Positions 25,383 through 39,300 of a DNA stretch of 64,000 nucleotides are shown piece by piece (within the stretch, counting starts at the first letter, position 1; each line of letters starts with the position of its first letter). Where the stretch lies: contig NC_136016.1 of the NCBI RefSeq assembly GCF_048128805.1, positions 11,072,176-11,136,175 on the forward strand, read 5' to 3'. The stretch comes from Centroberyx gerrardi. Lineage: Eukaryota > Chordata > Actinopteri > Beryciformes > Berycidae. The position numbers were made by a program, and so were the translations under genes. The notes beneath the pieces were generated by a model, which saw nothing but the letters and a program-made list of their open reading frames with translations, was not told the origin of the DNA and did not search any database.

Positions 25383-25402
25383 ACACACACACACACACAC
25401 AC
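25383..25402. repeat. Short (AC)n microsatellite
   Basis: About ten AC units in intronic sequence. Confidence 0.9.
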
Positions 25403-28400
25403 AGAAGTACCTCAGACGCCAAATGGCATAAAAAGCCACTCGAAACCCTGTCATGTGCTCCTTTTATTAATTCCCCCTGAACGAGTGATTCTCTGCTCAA
25501 AGCCAATGCAGCTGCCTCCCATCCCAAGCCACTGAGTCCAGAGCTAACCAACGTGTCCAGCTTCAAATCCACCAGCCTGAAATGTTTTAATGAGCTGCAT
25601 GACAATTAGACCAGCTTGTAGCTTTAGCATGCAAGCCAGCAGCCGCCGTACAGCGTTTTTAAAAAAAGTGTGTTTGAGACGTGACAGACGAAAGAGACTC
25701 TCAAGTGAATCAAAAACGCCAGTTGGTTGGTTGCTCCCTCAGTCCTGCTCATTAGGAGGTTAGTAACAGGAGCAGCCGTAGCTCTGGCCAGGGGCTGTCT
25801 CAGTGTTTCACATTAGACTAGACAGCAGGACTTACATGTCCCATGCTTCACTAGCCCGTCAGAGCAGCTACAACACGAGGCTACATTTGTAAGCTTCTGA
25901 AGCATTCCTCAGTCTTTATGCATCTGTCTACAAGACAAATGGGCTATAAAGTGATCCAAATCTCTAACTGGTGTTTTATGCATGAGACAAAGTAATAATG
26001 TGCATGCTACTTGCATCATATTCTTTGAACAGTCCAGCTACTTGGAAAAATAAAATCCTGCCTCACCTTCTCTAAATCTTCAGAGGATTTGTGACGACAA
26101 GCCTTAACAGATCCCAGAGAGAAATGAGCCTACCTACCATCACACAACAAGGATGGCAAAAGAGACCAATGCTTTACAACAAGATCAAGCCAGGGAGGGC
26201 AATTCCATCATAATTCAAATGGACTTTGTCTTCCCTCCAAATGGCTGTCATTGTTGTCGTGTGAAGTTTGTGGGCTTCAGTGTGTCAGATCTGACACAGC
26301 TCCCCTTCAGCAACTGGGCTGCAGCTAACCACCCACATACCCCACCGGGGAGCAACCATCTTCTTCAGATCCCCTTCACCAACCTGACAACACTGATCAT
26401 CCTCATCATCGTCCCCGCTGGCGCTCAGCAGTGCTTTACAGCATCCGATGGGTCAAAGAATGAGTAATACTGTCAGAAGACAGCCTATAAACGTTCTGTA
26501 GTTGCTTTATTGTCATGAGAACTTGAAGCCTATAGAAATGATAAACTACAACAGCTAGTTTATCCGGATTTGAAAAAAAAGACAGCAATTCGCCACTACC
26601 AAAGGTTTCCAGAGGTTAACAGGACATCACATGTAATGACATGCACATTTGGAGGACTGGAAGCCGCTACTGACTGTGCCTGGAGACACTGTCAGGTTTC
26701 TGCATCTTTGCACCAGTGACCAACACAGGAACCATGCCACGTCAATCACAGACTGACAGAGGCAGCAAGACAGATCCACACCGCAGGCCACAAGGGACAA
26801 GACAGCCTTTCTCTGGTTCAGGCCACCAGCGAATTACTGGATTTGTGTGTCAGTGAATACATGTTATGGAACTTACTGTATATGCAAAGGAGAAAAAGAG
26901 AAGAAAGATTGTGGGTGAGCTCTACAGAACACAATATTCATTTGTTTCCCAGGTCATGCAATGTGCTGGAGATGAAAAATGAAAGGTTTATGCATATATA
27001 AACCCGATTAGCTGCTCAAACAAAGAAAATCTTTCCTCACCCTCTGTAATGTGAGTAATGCAGACCTCTGCGCCAGTTTAGGGTACATCTGTAATTTATG
27101 CCACCTCCTAAGTAGCACTGACTGACTGTGTCTCCTTTGTGCAGCCCCAGCTTTACGGCCGTGGAATCTCAGAGGAAGAAAAGAGCCAGTGTCAAGCGGT
27201 CAGAAGGCATTTTAGTCAGACAAAAATTTGCGTCAGCGCTTTCTGCCAAGGAGCGAGAGGCCAGCGTTCAGAGCTGTTAGCCTCTTTCTCAGAGGAGAGC
27301 CAGAGTTTAATGGGACTACTCTTCCACTCCATTTGCCGGGCTGCGTCTTACAGACCACAGTTGCATACATGTGAGCCACTGACTGTCACTCTGCATACCT
27401 CTCTGCCGCCTGGGAGCTCCACACTCCCTTTAACAGCTGACAGAAGTTGTTCGCCTTCAGACACTCTTTTAAAAAACAAAACAGACTCCAGTCATAATGT
27501 GACGCTTGGGGTTGAGACATTATTTTAAAGCCTGCAAGATCTTGCAGAGGCCATTGGCAGAAGCCTCTGTGGAGTCCTTACCTTATTTACTGAGCCAAGC
27601 CAATTATCTTCCCAACTCCTGGTGCTGCCATAGTTACAATCATTACAGTTGGCATTGCCGACTGTCCACTGCCTCCCTCTCTCAGAGGGCCTTGCCCTGA
27701 AAAACTTCTCACGAAATGACTTAGGATCCATTTCGGAGCCAAACAACAATTTCATGGCTGGCCAGTCACAGAATAATTACATGGCCCCCAAGCAGACACA
27801 TCGATCAGCACTCGGGACACCTCTCAAAAGTAAGACTCTATTTTTGACAGACAGCTTTAAGAGATGACAGACAGAAGTCTTTCAAAAACTCACACTGAAA
27901 ATAGAAGAAGGCAACACACATCTATTCTTTGATGATGGAGTCTACCTTGGCAAACAGCATTAGTTATTCTGCAGCACCAACACAAAAACAAAAAGATTTA
28001 GGCTTAGCTATCAGAACCACCAAAAACACAACAACAAGATCACAGCCATTTGAATGTTCAAAGATAATCAATAATCAGGCACACTACACGTTTCTTTTTC
28101 AAAAGGGCTTTCAGTCATTTAATCAAATTAAAAAATATGAATTTTGAAGTATGTAAGTACAAGTATATAGTCTTGTCCTTTCATCAAGTAACTACACTTG
28201 CATGATTAATGATGTATTTATTTTTCCCTGCACGTTGACTCTGGTGTGATGCCGAAATGGGTTTAAAGAGGCGTTGTACACCAGTTCAAGTGCCATGAAA
28301 CTTGAGAGATGACTCACCATGAGTAGACAGCAGGCAGGTCTCCAAATCCGGCTTTGAGGGCAGTGAGGCGCTACATTTCGCTGTGCAGAACCACAGTCCC

Positions 28401-29072
28401 GATCCCTCTCCAGAGGGGACACCCAACAGTTCTCTACAAAGGCAACCACAGTGAAATGAAAAATTTTAACTCAGTCCTAGGTGAGTGACGAAGTGAACGA
28501 GCCTTGTATTGACACGCAGCGGAAACTGGAGACGCCATTTGACATCGGGCTCAGTGGCATGGCAAGACTATGCGGTGGGTTGCCCGGCCCGTCGGAGTTC
28601 AGTGTTGATGTTATTTTCCCAACAGAGAACACAATAACAGCGGTTAGTGATGCAATCAACACCGTGACGCGTGGGATGGCTGCAAGAGTTGGTTGTCAAA
28701 GGGCAGACAGAAGTATGCACAGTTTGTCACCCTCCCTTGGGGGTGGATTTGAAATAAAGTGCTGCATTCAGAGTTGTGATGTAGCGCCACTGAGTCACTA
28801 AGCACTCTGACCAAGCATGTCATTATGTCATTAGGTGACGAGCTGAGGAAAGGAGCGGTATTGAAATCTCTGTCTAGGAGATGTTTGCAAGCATGTGATA
28901 CGGAACATCAAAACAGAGGGAAAAAATGGAGAGATGCAGGAAGGTTCACATTAAATATAAACAGGAATCATGGGTAAAATATTAAATTCTGAGAATAGAA
29001 TAAAAAAAAAAAAAAGCAAATAACATTCCTGTGTTTGTTCTCCTGAACAGAGACTTTGCTTTGAGGCATTGA

Positions 29073-29256
29073 GCATCCTGGTGGCTTAGTTGGCCAAGAA
29101 GAATACATGTACCCGTCCTGGGTTCGAATCTGGTCTGGGACGTTTGTGGCATGTCAACTCCCCCTCTCTCTCCTATATTTACTGTCTCTCCCAGCTGTAA
29201 ACTGTCCAGTAAAAGAATGGCAAAAAATAATCTTTCAAAAAAAAAAAAAAAAAAAG
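29073..29256 (+). mobile_element. tRNA-derived SINE with poly-A tail
   Basis: The head resembles a tRNA. An A-box-like GTGGCTTAGTTGG at about 29080 is followed about 30 bases later by a near-perfect B box GGTTCGAATCT (29121-29131). Then come GGCATGTCAACTCCCCCTCT and a pyrimidine-rich body with TTTACTGTCTCTCCC, ending in a run of 19 A (29237-29255). The body text GCATGTCA-CCCC-TCTCTC is shared with the SINE at 36119. The tRNA part lacks a complete acceptor stem, so it is not a functional tRNA gene. Family name not assigned. Confidence 0.82.
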
Positions 29257-31219
29257 ATTTCAGGCACACATGAGAAATTAAAGCCACATTGATCCTCAGA
29301 AAAATATGTTCAGTTTATAAGGGAATCACATGGCACATGATGGGCAATTAAGTTACAATCCACAGAGAATTAGCTAGTCTACAGTTTTGAGGGGAAGATA
29401 TTAGTTGGTTTAAAATCAAGTTACAAGAGGAATGCTCCAGTATTTGTTAAACAAACACAATCGGCAGAATTCCAACACCAAGAAAAAGGCAACCTTGTCA
29501 ACGTCCCAGCTTAATTCAACAAATTCATTCAGGCTTAACAGAGTCCCTGTAGCAATCTTCACGATTCTCCCTTTGTGATATCCTCCAATGTAAATGCAGC
29601 TGGTTTCTGCATATTCACATAGACCAAATAAGACTTATATTCTGCAAGGAGACAGAATGTCACTACAGCGCACAATAGAGCTCCTCAGACAAACACTTTC
29701 CTCAAGGGTTTCACATGGACTTTGAGTAATTTTTTGATTTCCTAATTATTGTTTGCACATTTCTCCCTGCAGGGAGCATTTTATAAGGCTTAATCTTTGA
29801 GTTTTAGACTGAGTTGCCAACACAACTCATTAATTAAGCTGAGCCAACCAATAGGTTTTGTGCATCTAAACAAATAGGCTTATAATGTCATGTAAAGTAA
29901 TGTAAAGTAGTAATGAGAAAAACAGATTCTCAGTTTAGATTCAGAGAAATAGTTTTGTTCTGGGTTTTGCAGGTGGAAGGGGCAATTTAAATATCTCCTG
30001 TAAAGCCATGCTTGGGATAACATTGGCTTTTTAATTTAAAATGAATATAAAATGTGAGGGAAATCCTACACAATGCTCTTGTAATGCAATGCCATTTGTT
30101 CCATCACAGTTTATAACATTTTTGTCCAATTGGGATTTCCTTTACATTTTATCTTAGATGCTTTGCTCCAACAAATCTTCAAAGGTTTGGATATGCAAGC
30201 GTGTCAGCCTTTGAAGCAAAAAAAAACTAGGGAAGAAGGCTAACAGTTTGGGGTTAACGAAAAATGGCAGAGGCTATGTAAAGAGAAGGAACATTTCCCA
30301 AGGTTGACTCTTCTTGTCACTTGAAGCCACAGGGGTCAGAAAGGCCGGGCAGCTGTTCCCCAGCAGACAGATGATGATTAGATCAGAGGCAAGGGGGGAC
30401 GCCGTCTCTGTGCCACTAGTCTGTTTCACAACAACATGGTTTGTTGGAGTAAAATCTGGCATACAATATGAAAATACAGCCATTGCCCATAGTGATCTCT
30501 GTCATGTGGCAGAACTCATAATTCTCCTTTGTTCAAAGGGTTTTTGTATTATCGACTGAAAAGGCCAGAAACAAGATCAAAACAAATTTTCCGGCCAACA
30601 CTTTAAGTCCCAATTTCACTGATAAATATGGCATTCAAGCTTTCCCTCTCATCTCTGCCGTGTAAGCCTTGAGTGTTAAAGCTTTCATGTATTACAAACG
30701 CCTCTGTATAGAGTCTAGCTGTTTCTGTTTGCCTTTAACGTTGGCTAAAATATACTGCTGCACATCTTGGAGAAACCATTGCTGTGTCTAAGATTCTAAC
30801 TGCCAGTTTGAGAAATAGGTTCAAATTAGACAAATTGGTCTGCTTAGACCAGGCTCCATGCACAGAACAAGGTGTCTCAGGACTCCCCTGACCACATTTT
30901 CTGTCTCCTAAAGGCCTGGGAAATGAAATACAACACACTGCAGACTAATTTGAAAGAATTACTGTGATTTAAAAAAAAATAATCTGCCATTGTTACCACA
31001 CTCTTCAATTAATTTGTGTTATGTGGGCCTAGACTGGATAACAAGAGAGCAACAGGACATGGTAAATGCATGGCAAATAGTGTCACATTAGAGTAAAACC
31101 AGTGTTCTTTTTATTCTATGTCTGTGGTCAGACAAAAGGCTCTAAATTGGAACACAGAATCTGAAAGAAATAAACAAGGCAACAGTAGATATGTCATGCC
31201 CCTTGAATGATAAAGTCCC

Positions 31220-31500
31220 TGTCTGGACCAATCAGTAACAAATACGTCACCTTGTTATGAGCTGTAACTGTAGTTCCCCCTTGGGCCAATCAGTGTAATT
31301 TTGCATGCTGGAATGCAGCAGTGAGATGCATCATTTCCCCACAGTTTTGTCAAAATCAGATCAGTGGTGTCTGATATATTGCGCGCAGCACTTGGATGAG
31401 TGAACAAATGATGCAGTGCCCCCCTTGGGCTGATCAGTGTTATTTTGTAAATGAGAGAACAGAGTGGTTAGATGCATCATTCCCCCAAGTTTTATGCAGA
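31220..31500 (+). repeat. Dispersed repeat, copies 2 and 3 in tandem
   Basis: The segment 31220-31385 matches the repeat at 3876-4055: CCAATCAGTAACAAATAC, CACCTTGTTATGA, GGAATGCAGCAGTGAGATGC, ATCATT, CAAAATCAGATCAG. A third partial copy follows at about 31405-31500 (AAATGATGCAGTGCCCC, TGATCAGTGTTATTTTG, GTTAGATGCATCATTCCCCC). No inverted ends or tail are visible. Confidence 0.6.
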
Positions 31501-34500
31501 CAACTTTCATCAGTAATGGCCACAAACAACTGCACCTTTCAGAAGCTTGCACACACTCTGAGGTCTTAGCATGATGATCACAATTATTCCAGCCTTAGTC
31601 GGTTTGCTTCAACTTACAAACTTGGCCAAATCTACTCAACAGCAGAAACAAGGCAGCTTGGAACCATTTCATCTGCTTTGTGACTTATCCAAAGCACACT
31701 CCTGGGAAATGGGGATGCCCTCCCTGAAATGGAAGTCTGAGTGTTGCTGAGCTGCTTTTCCCATTACGTTCAAATAAGTCATGACTGTAATGTGACGGCT
31801 AATGTGACAGACTGGCCTTTACCCTTAACCAATGCAATGCTCCAGTGTGTCTTCATACTTAAGCATCCTGTAAGCACAGGTGCTCTTAAACTTATAGCCC
31901 AGGACCAAAATGAGAAATGTTGCCTCTTGTCCTGAGACTCAGGCTCATTAAAACATATTGCTGCTTTGTCATGTGGGGACCCAGCAAAAGAAGGCCTAAA
32001 ATACCTTGCCAATAGAGCTAAAGCTAGCAAAATCAGTACTATTTTGGGTCTCTACCCAAACCATATCCTAGCCATAGTTTAAGAAACCAGTCTCAAACAT
32101 ACTTACCATCTAACCATGTGAGAAACAAAAATAGACCGTCTGAGCAGCAGCCTGGCAGGTGTTGGTGCTTTAAGTGGCAGGTACGGGTCTGAATGACAAA
32201 GTGTCAAGTCATTACCCGAGCACACAGTCTTAACAGGGATTGACATTAAATATTACAAACCTTCTTTACAAACACATGCCATCTGCCAGTCTACATTTGA
32301 CAAAGCCTGCAACCCCCTTATAACCATTGCTATTTCAAGCACAGGCTTGATCTTCTTCGGTGTTGATCGAGATGAATGAACTATTTAGTGTAGTACAGTC
32401 AGAATGCTGTCCTGGCAGAGGACCGGAGCCTTCAAAGCGTGGAGAATGGGATGGGTTAGAGAGCTGATTTAAAGCATTGTCTCAGATTAGTCCCTTTCTC
32501 AAATTCCATCTCATTATAGCAATTACACCTCACACAAGAGTGGGAGATAATGGGAATATCACTCGGTGCCTAACACCGCAGCTCACTTGGATGTAGAGCC
32601 TCAAGTGTAATCTGTTTCTCTCTCTATATATATGTCTAGATTCCAGACAACACTTAAATTGGCAGCAAAAAATATGGCTAAGCAAAGGGAGACAAACAAC
32701 ATATTAATGAAAGGGCATGGCCAAATTTTATGCTCTCCTGCTTTGATACAATGGACCTGCCCTGATATCAGAACAAACACAAAAGGAGAGGTATGAGGTG
32801 AAGAGGTGTGTGTGTCTATTTGAGGGGTTCTGCCACAATGTGGCAGGTAACACGCATTTCCTGACCAACTCTGCCCACACAGTGGAAACACTGACAATCA
32901 CACAGCGGTGGGCTTAGCAAAAGCGTCAGTCATTACCCCAGTGGCTCCATGTTAAAAATGCATGCTACGGGCCTCCCATGTCTTGCTGGCTAAATCAAGA
33001 GGGGATATATTATCGTTTCCATGGAATTGGCAATGACACTCCGTGGGGCATTCTGCTGGATATCAATTAGAAGCTCATTAGGCATTAAGAGGCAGCAGTC
33101 CCTCTGGCTTCCTGTAGCCCACTGTGAGACTGGTTGACCCTGACCTTGAGGGAAGACTGGCTCTCTCTTTGTCTCCTCAGCCCTATGAGAACAGCTATCA
33201 AGCAACTCTGTCAGACATGCTCACTTCAAATCTTGTATTTAGGAATAGACATTGTAAAAAAAAAAATTAAAAAAAAGGTGATGCCATGGGAGCTACAGGA
33301 GAACAGCCAAAAAGATAACTGAACTTCAAAAGGATATAAACCACTGAGAGCAAAATGTAGCCTACACCCAGTGAATTAGAAGATGTCTGATAGACCATTA
33401 AGACTTGGCTCGAGCAAATAAAAGACTGGAGGCCATAGAGGATTTAGCAAATTCCTGTTGGCACAAGCTATGAGAAGACATCTTCCATTGAAAGATGATG
33501 ATAATGTAACATAGGCTACCTGCTGTTCACATAGGGATCAAGGTCTTTCCTTGGAGGCTCAAACCTTTCTCTGAATTATCAGCTTGGTTAGTCTTTCACA
33601 CGTTCACTTTTAAGGAAAAGCACATTTGCCACTTGGCAATGGATTTAGCTCTGTATGCGTGTGTGTGCTGCATGTATGCATGTTTACTCATCCAGCCTTG
33701 TGCTGCTCCTCTTTATTCTTGCCCCTTCGTGTGTATTTTGGGGCAGAGGTGGTATGGAGTATTTTTAGACAGACTCAGAAGGGACTCTATGTTCTAACTG
33801 CTAACACAATGAACTCTCATGCCTGAACAAGGACATATTTTGGTGACTGGAGGCTAAGCAGCAGACCACTCCCCCCCCCCTTAAAACAGGCCACTGCTGA
33901 AGAAAGCCCCACATTGAAGCCAGCCATGGTGCCATTTGGGCTTGGTTTCAACAAGGCTATTTATCTTTTCATGTCATAGGAAAGTGGCTAATCCTTGAAA
34001 GTTTTCTCTTTATTTAGACAATGAGAAACAGTTGCTGAGTTAATTTTCCAAAACTATATTTTTATTTTGGAATCACTACCTTAAATCATCATATAATATT
34101 TCTAAAATATAGAGGATCCAGTTTGTGAAAGTGTTCTTTTGATCAACCAAGGGTTTGTTGCCTACTCTCATCATCACAGTACAGTGAATAGTGAAGTCCA
34201 GGGACACAGTACTGTAGATCCAACAGTTAAACTGCACTTGAGACTTAAATGCATTTCCAAAGGGCAAGCACATGCAGCTGCAAGCATTATGGTCAGCAAT
34301 CCCACATTTGTTTGAACTGAGAAAACTGAGTATAGCTTTTTCCCTGCATGTGCTTCCCTTTTTGAAATTTATTTGGAATTCACAAGTGCACTGGGAGTGA
34401 ACCACAACCATTTTGGCCTAAGTACAATACAATCGTTTTGGCTAAAAGGAGTCTTGAAAATAGCCTACAGACTGTGCCACGTAGCTTACAGGGCTGCAGA

Positions 34501-34939
34501 CTGACGGTACATGCAGACCAAGTGCGACCGCTTCGCTTTGTGTCGCTTCACTCTATCAAAAGTTGTCGCTTGTGTCGAGAGTGTTTAACATTATTTATGT
34601 AAACCTATTTCATATTATAGAATTTTATTTCTGTCATTATCCTGCAAAAAAATCCAGAAATATATGTGTGGAAAACTTAATCTTGAAATTATGCTCTACT
34701 CTAGCAAGCTAGCTAGGTAAGTGGCAAGCGAACATTATTTGTTTAGCCTACCAGAGTTAAAATTAGCAGCTAAACTGGCGCTTCCGGCACCAACAATCAT
34801 ACTGCATTCAGTCGCTTAAACATCTTGCCCATTCTAACGTTTAGCCAAACAGTAACTGAACCTCTCAACACTGTCTGCATGCTTTATACTTTATACTTAA
34901 TTTGTTTGTTTCTGTCAGAAATGTGCTCATAGACCGGTG

Positions 34940-35122
34940 GTTCTCAACCACATGCCATCAAGACCTAAAGGTATGCAGGTTTTCAGTCCGACCAATCACT
35001 ACACCAGTTCACTGATTAGCATACCTTAGAGACAGGACACTAATCAGTGAAATCACTTGGTGTAGTGACTGGTTGGAATGAAAACCTGCAAACTCTTAGG
35101 CCTTGATGGCACTTGACGATAA
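34940..35122. mobile_element. Foldback (hairpin) MITE-like element
   Basis: The left arm at about 34953-35018 (starting TGCCATCAAGACCTAAAGGT) pairs with the reverse complement of 35040-35111 (TGCCATCAAGGCCTAAGAGT). The pairing covers about 66-72 bases with roughly 80-85% identity and leaves a short loop of about 20 bases. The left flank GGTGGTTCTCAACC resembles the CAGTGGTTCTCAACC end of some hAT/Charlie-type elements. Target duplications were not identified. No coding capacity. Confidence 0.72.
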
Positions 35123-36118
35123 GGCAAGGATGAAGTATCACACACACAACAATATAACTGAGATTATCCTGCTGACTACTGATACGACACCAATGTCAGC
35201 TACTCACAGGAACTTGTGCGATCCAGTGTGACACTGATCAAAACAACAATGGTGGCAGACAGCCAGACTCAGCTGGCTCCACCTCACCCCACTGTAAACC
35301 AGGCTCTCATTGGCTATTGGCTGTCTTCAGACACCACAGACTTGTTCAGGACCATGCGGATGTCGGGTTGTAAATATCAAACATGTCTGATATTATCAGG
35401 GCAGCTCAGATTAGTGTGCAAGTCGATCGGGGCGATTAAGATTGAATCTGTAAACTCCTCACACTAAAAGATCCTAGAAGAACCTTTGCTGACCATTGGT
35501 CCGGACCGAGCCTCCAACCAGGATTTCCCCTTCAATCGCTGGGATGGACAAAAATGGTGTTAATCGGCCTGATAATCCCTTGTGTAGTTACCCTTAGTAA
35601 TTATTTTCCTTAGGTAAAATTGTGAATCAACATTTTAGAGGCTTGGCTGGGTTTTTTCGTCACACTTCAGTGGCACTACTGGGGAAAAAAAAGGAGTTGC
35701 AAAATGCGACCAAATGGCCACATCCTGGAGCCCTGCCTTATCCTAACAAGGATGTTTCTTTGTGCTCCCCAACTGTATTAATATTAAACTCAGATTCTAT
35801 TTTACAAAGCTTAACACCAATTATGAGTTACCTGTAGTCCATAATTTAAGGGGCGTTCTAATTTACAGCTCATTTATTCTTTTAGTAGCTCAATCCAAAG
35901 GAAAACATTGAAAACAGTGCTCTGCTCAGACTTGGAAACAATGCTACTGTTCATAAAATCCTTTTCTCCTAAACTCCTACACTCATTGTCACACCCTGAT
36001 TTTGCACAAAAAGCCAACGGAAGCAGCTGTATGAACAACACTGTGTTCACTGTGTTCTACAGACACAGACATGCCTGGCACAATATAATGAAGTTAACCC
36101 ATTAAAAGGCACTTCACA

Positions 36119-36310
36119 AGGGCGTCCGGGTGGCTCAGCGGTCTAAAAGGCTCATACCATTTAACCGCAATGACCTGGTTCCAGATCCAGACCAGGACCT
36201 TTGTCGCATGTCATCCCCCTCTCTCTCCCGACCTTCCCTGTCTCTCTTCATTATCATTTATCTAAAAAAAGGCAAAATGCCCCCCAAAAAATCCAAAAAA
36301 AATAAAAAAG
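36119..36310 (+). mobile_element. tRNA-derived SINE with target-site duplication
   Basis: The A box GTGGCTCAGCGG (36130-36141) and a B-box-like GGTTCCAGATCC (36178-36189) head the element. A body with TTTGTCGCATGTCATCCCCC and TCTCTCCCGACCTTCCCTGT follows, then an A-rich tail. It is flanked by near-identical 13-bp repeats, AAGGCACTTCACA (36106-36118) and AAGGCACTTTACA (36311-36323), with one mismatch, which marks a retrotransposition event. The family resembles the tRNA-headed SINEs common in percomorph fishes. It lies in tanc2 intronic sequence. Confidence 0.85.
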
Positions 36311-39300
36311 AAGGCACTTTACATGACAGAGCTGAGGCCCATCTCCTGCTGCTAACTATGCACCAGACATGAAGGAACAGTGAAGCTATTTAGATGTCAC
36401 AGACCGCCAGTGTTTCATTGACAACTTCACGCCAGCCCGCAGTTCACAATAAAAAGCCATGGCAGCAGCAGTGTCAATGTGCAGGAATTAAGTAGGTGAC
36501 ATGATGGCAACTCTCTTTGTCTCATACTGAACCTATTACAGCACTAGGTGAAACTCTCTTTATCAGATGCACAGCTCTCTCAAGACGGATGGCAAAGTCC
36601 CTGGTAATCTGCTGACGGTGGCAACAGATGTTGTGAGTGAGGAGAAGAGGGAGGAGTACAATGCGATTGGATGAGTTATGTTCCTCTCTGTGGTATGCAC
36701 AGAGAGAGAGAGACAGAAGAAAAACACAGGGACACACAAAGGGGCAAGCGGTAGGGATAAAAGTAAGCCCCATCACTGTAAATATAGAAGTGCTGCCGCT
36801 CGGGGGGGTCAGAGGTCACCGGTTGCTCCAGACAACACTGGAGAGTGAAGGGGGTTGGGACCGTAGCTGTTGTCCCAGCTAGGAGACAGAGCTTTCAGGC
36901 CTGATGAATACTCTGCCATTTATCTGCCGTCAGCAGCTGGGCCCGGCTCATGCAGCTGCTTAATTGGCTAACAGGGATCCCAGGTCCGCAGGGGGAGAGT
37001 TTGAGTGGCAGGCTGATTGGATATCCGCTTAGCCAGTCCTTGTTACCAAACAACCTGGACATCTTGGTAGAATCAGGTAATGTCATGTAATGCAAGAAGC
37101 AACACACATGTAAGAATGGATACACACACACACACAAACACATTTGCTCGTCAAGAGAGCAGTGATTCATTCATTTCCATTAAAGCAGCAACGCAGCAAT
37201 AAAAGCTCCACCGGCTCTCCAGTCATATCAGTAACTGGAAATGTAAAATATATCAGCACATAACCACTTCCCACACATCCAGGGTCAGTGAGTGCAGGCC
37301 TCCAGTCTCACACTAGAACATGTCTGCCCTCGGTAACACAACAGCAAAAGGTAAGAAAGCAAAGGGTGGATAGGAAACACGGTTGAGCAAAAGTATCATC
37401 GTAATACTCGTACTTGGTAATGGTGAAGGCCACACATACTAAGCAACAAGTACTAGCAAAATGCTGTTTGATGATGCTGTAATGACCTCACTTACATTGT
37501 ACAATTAGATGAGAAGATACCATCTGATTAGATTCATTCACAGATTCTTTAAATTGTAGTTCAGCATATACTGTATCCCCCACAGTTTTCAGTAGAATAA
37601 AGTGACCGTGCCAAGAACAGTTCTCAATATCACTCGGTCAGTGTTCATTATGGATGTTCAATATCGACGAGTATTCAAAACCCATCTTAGGCCAGCAAAA
37701 AACCGGTGTCATCTCTGTTCCATTGTATTAGAGAGGAACAAAGAAGGCCATAATACTGAGAGGCTTTGGGGAAACCTGATTCAAAATGAGAAGCAGTAAA
37801 AAAGACAGCAGAGAAGGGCAAACTGGCTCGGGGGTATGAATGTCAGACATATCGTATATAAGTCACTATAGACCGCCATCCGCCCTGTATCTATTCTGAA
37901 TTAGCACAGCGGATCTTTTTAAACACCTCCTCATATGGGAGTAGCGACATTGCTTGAGCAGTGTAGTGGGCATGTAAAAAGTTCTACTACTACGATGATC
38001 TGTAAGCAGAGACACAAGGCACGGCTGAATGCAAGCCTCTGCCTGTGATACAAGAGACAATACTGTGAACAGCGTGCAAACTCGCAAAACGAGGTGAAAA
38101 CACAAGCCTCAAGTTATTATATATTGATGCCGTGTTCCCATTTATTGTTATGAAACAGTAACTAGGCCTACATATCATAATGCCCCCCCCTGTATATAGC
38201 AGAGAAAAACACTAAAGCGCTTTGATCATGTGTTGTATTTTTGGTTGTGCTGCTGGATTCTCTCTTTAAGGGTGGAAATCTAACTCCTTTGAAGAGAGAC
38301 AGGCAACAACATGTACAAGAAATACAAAAACAGACTGTTGCCTGCACCTTTCTAAGAACTTACTCTGTTTGGGCTTCTTGAAACCATAGGCCTTTCCAGT
38401 ACAAACAGAGCATAGTCAAAACGCTATTGCAATAGTTTGCATAGTTTTGTTTAAACTGGTAAAGTGGTATTTGTGATAAAAAATAAAAAAATACCCCTAG
38501 AACAACCTCAAATGTCTGAGACGGAATTGCAGCAAGAGAGGGCTGATTCCTAAAGGAATACAAACGCCAAGACTTTCATCTGGCCAAAGGCTCAGTGAAA
38601 CAAGTACAGTAGGTGAGAAACGCGGCTGAAACAACTCCATCAGGACTCAATGAATGTCAATGACTCTCCGCAGTACAGGTGACTAAAGGATACGCCAGAT
38701 CACAGCTGCTAACCACAGCATTGTTCCCCTGACAGAGGAGCTGAAAAGCCAAGATGAAAAGGCCCCACTTACCTCTGTGAGCCTGCTCACTAACAGGAAA
38801 GAACGAGGCGCTAAGAAGACGCCCTTTCCGTATCATTATTACATAATCAAAGGGCCACACCGAAATGTGTGGAGGCGCCTGTGGAGAATCTCTCCCTCAT
38901 TAAAGGGGTTCAGCAGTGCCGTTTCTTCCAAATGAGGCTATTTCAATGTTTTTTACAGGCTATCAGGAACATCTTTATCCACGGATTTCACAACATGTTA
39001 AAGCTGCGAGGATTCCTCTGAGGTAGCTAGATTTCTATTGCCGTATATGAAGCTATCATATTGCTGCGGTTCCCCTTGCCTGCCTTGCATTTCTAAAGAG
39101 ATTGCCTTGCCCACACTCGGGGCTTAAAATTGAGTTACTGGCTGAGATGGAAATAAATTATAAACAAAATATCCATTTTAATTCTCTTTACACTGCATTT
39201 TTTTCTAAACTGATGATTAGGCTGTGCATACTGTGTACACAGTACACACACATACATACATATATACAAAACCACCCAGCCAAGCATTTTATTATTTCCG

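Noticed and set aside
27139-27528. 129-codon plus-strand frame in the tanc2 intron
   Set aside because: Composition is like translated non-coding DNA, with no motif, no splice or promoter signal and no recognisable similarity.
29073-29140. Functional tRNA gene
   Set aside because: A and B boxes are present, but the arms do not complete a cloverleaf, and a SINE body with poly-A tail follows.
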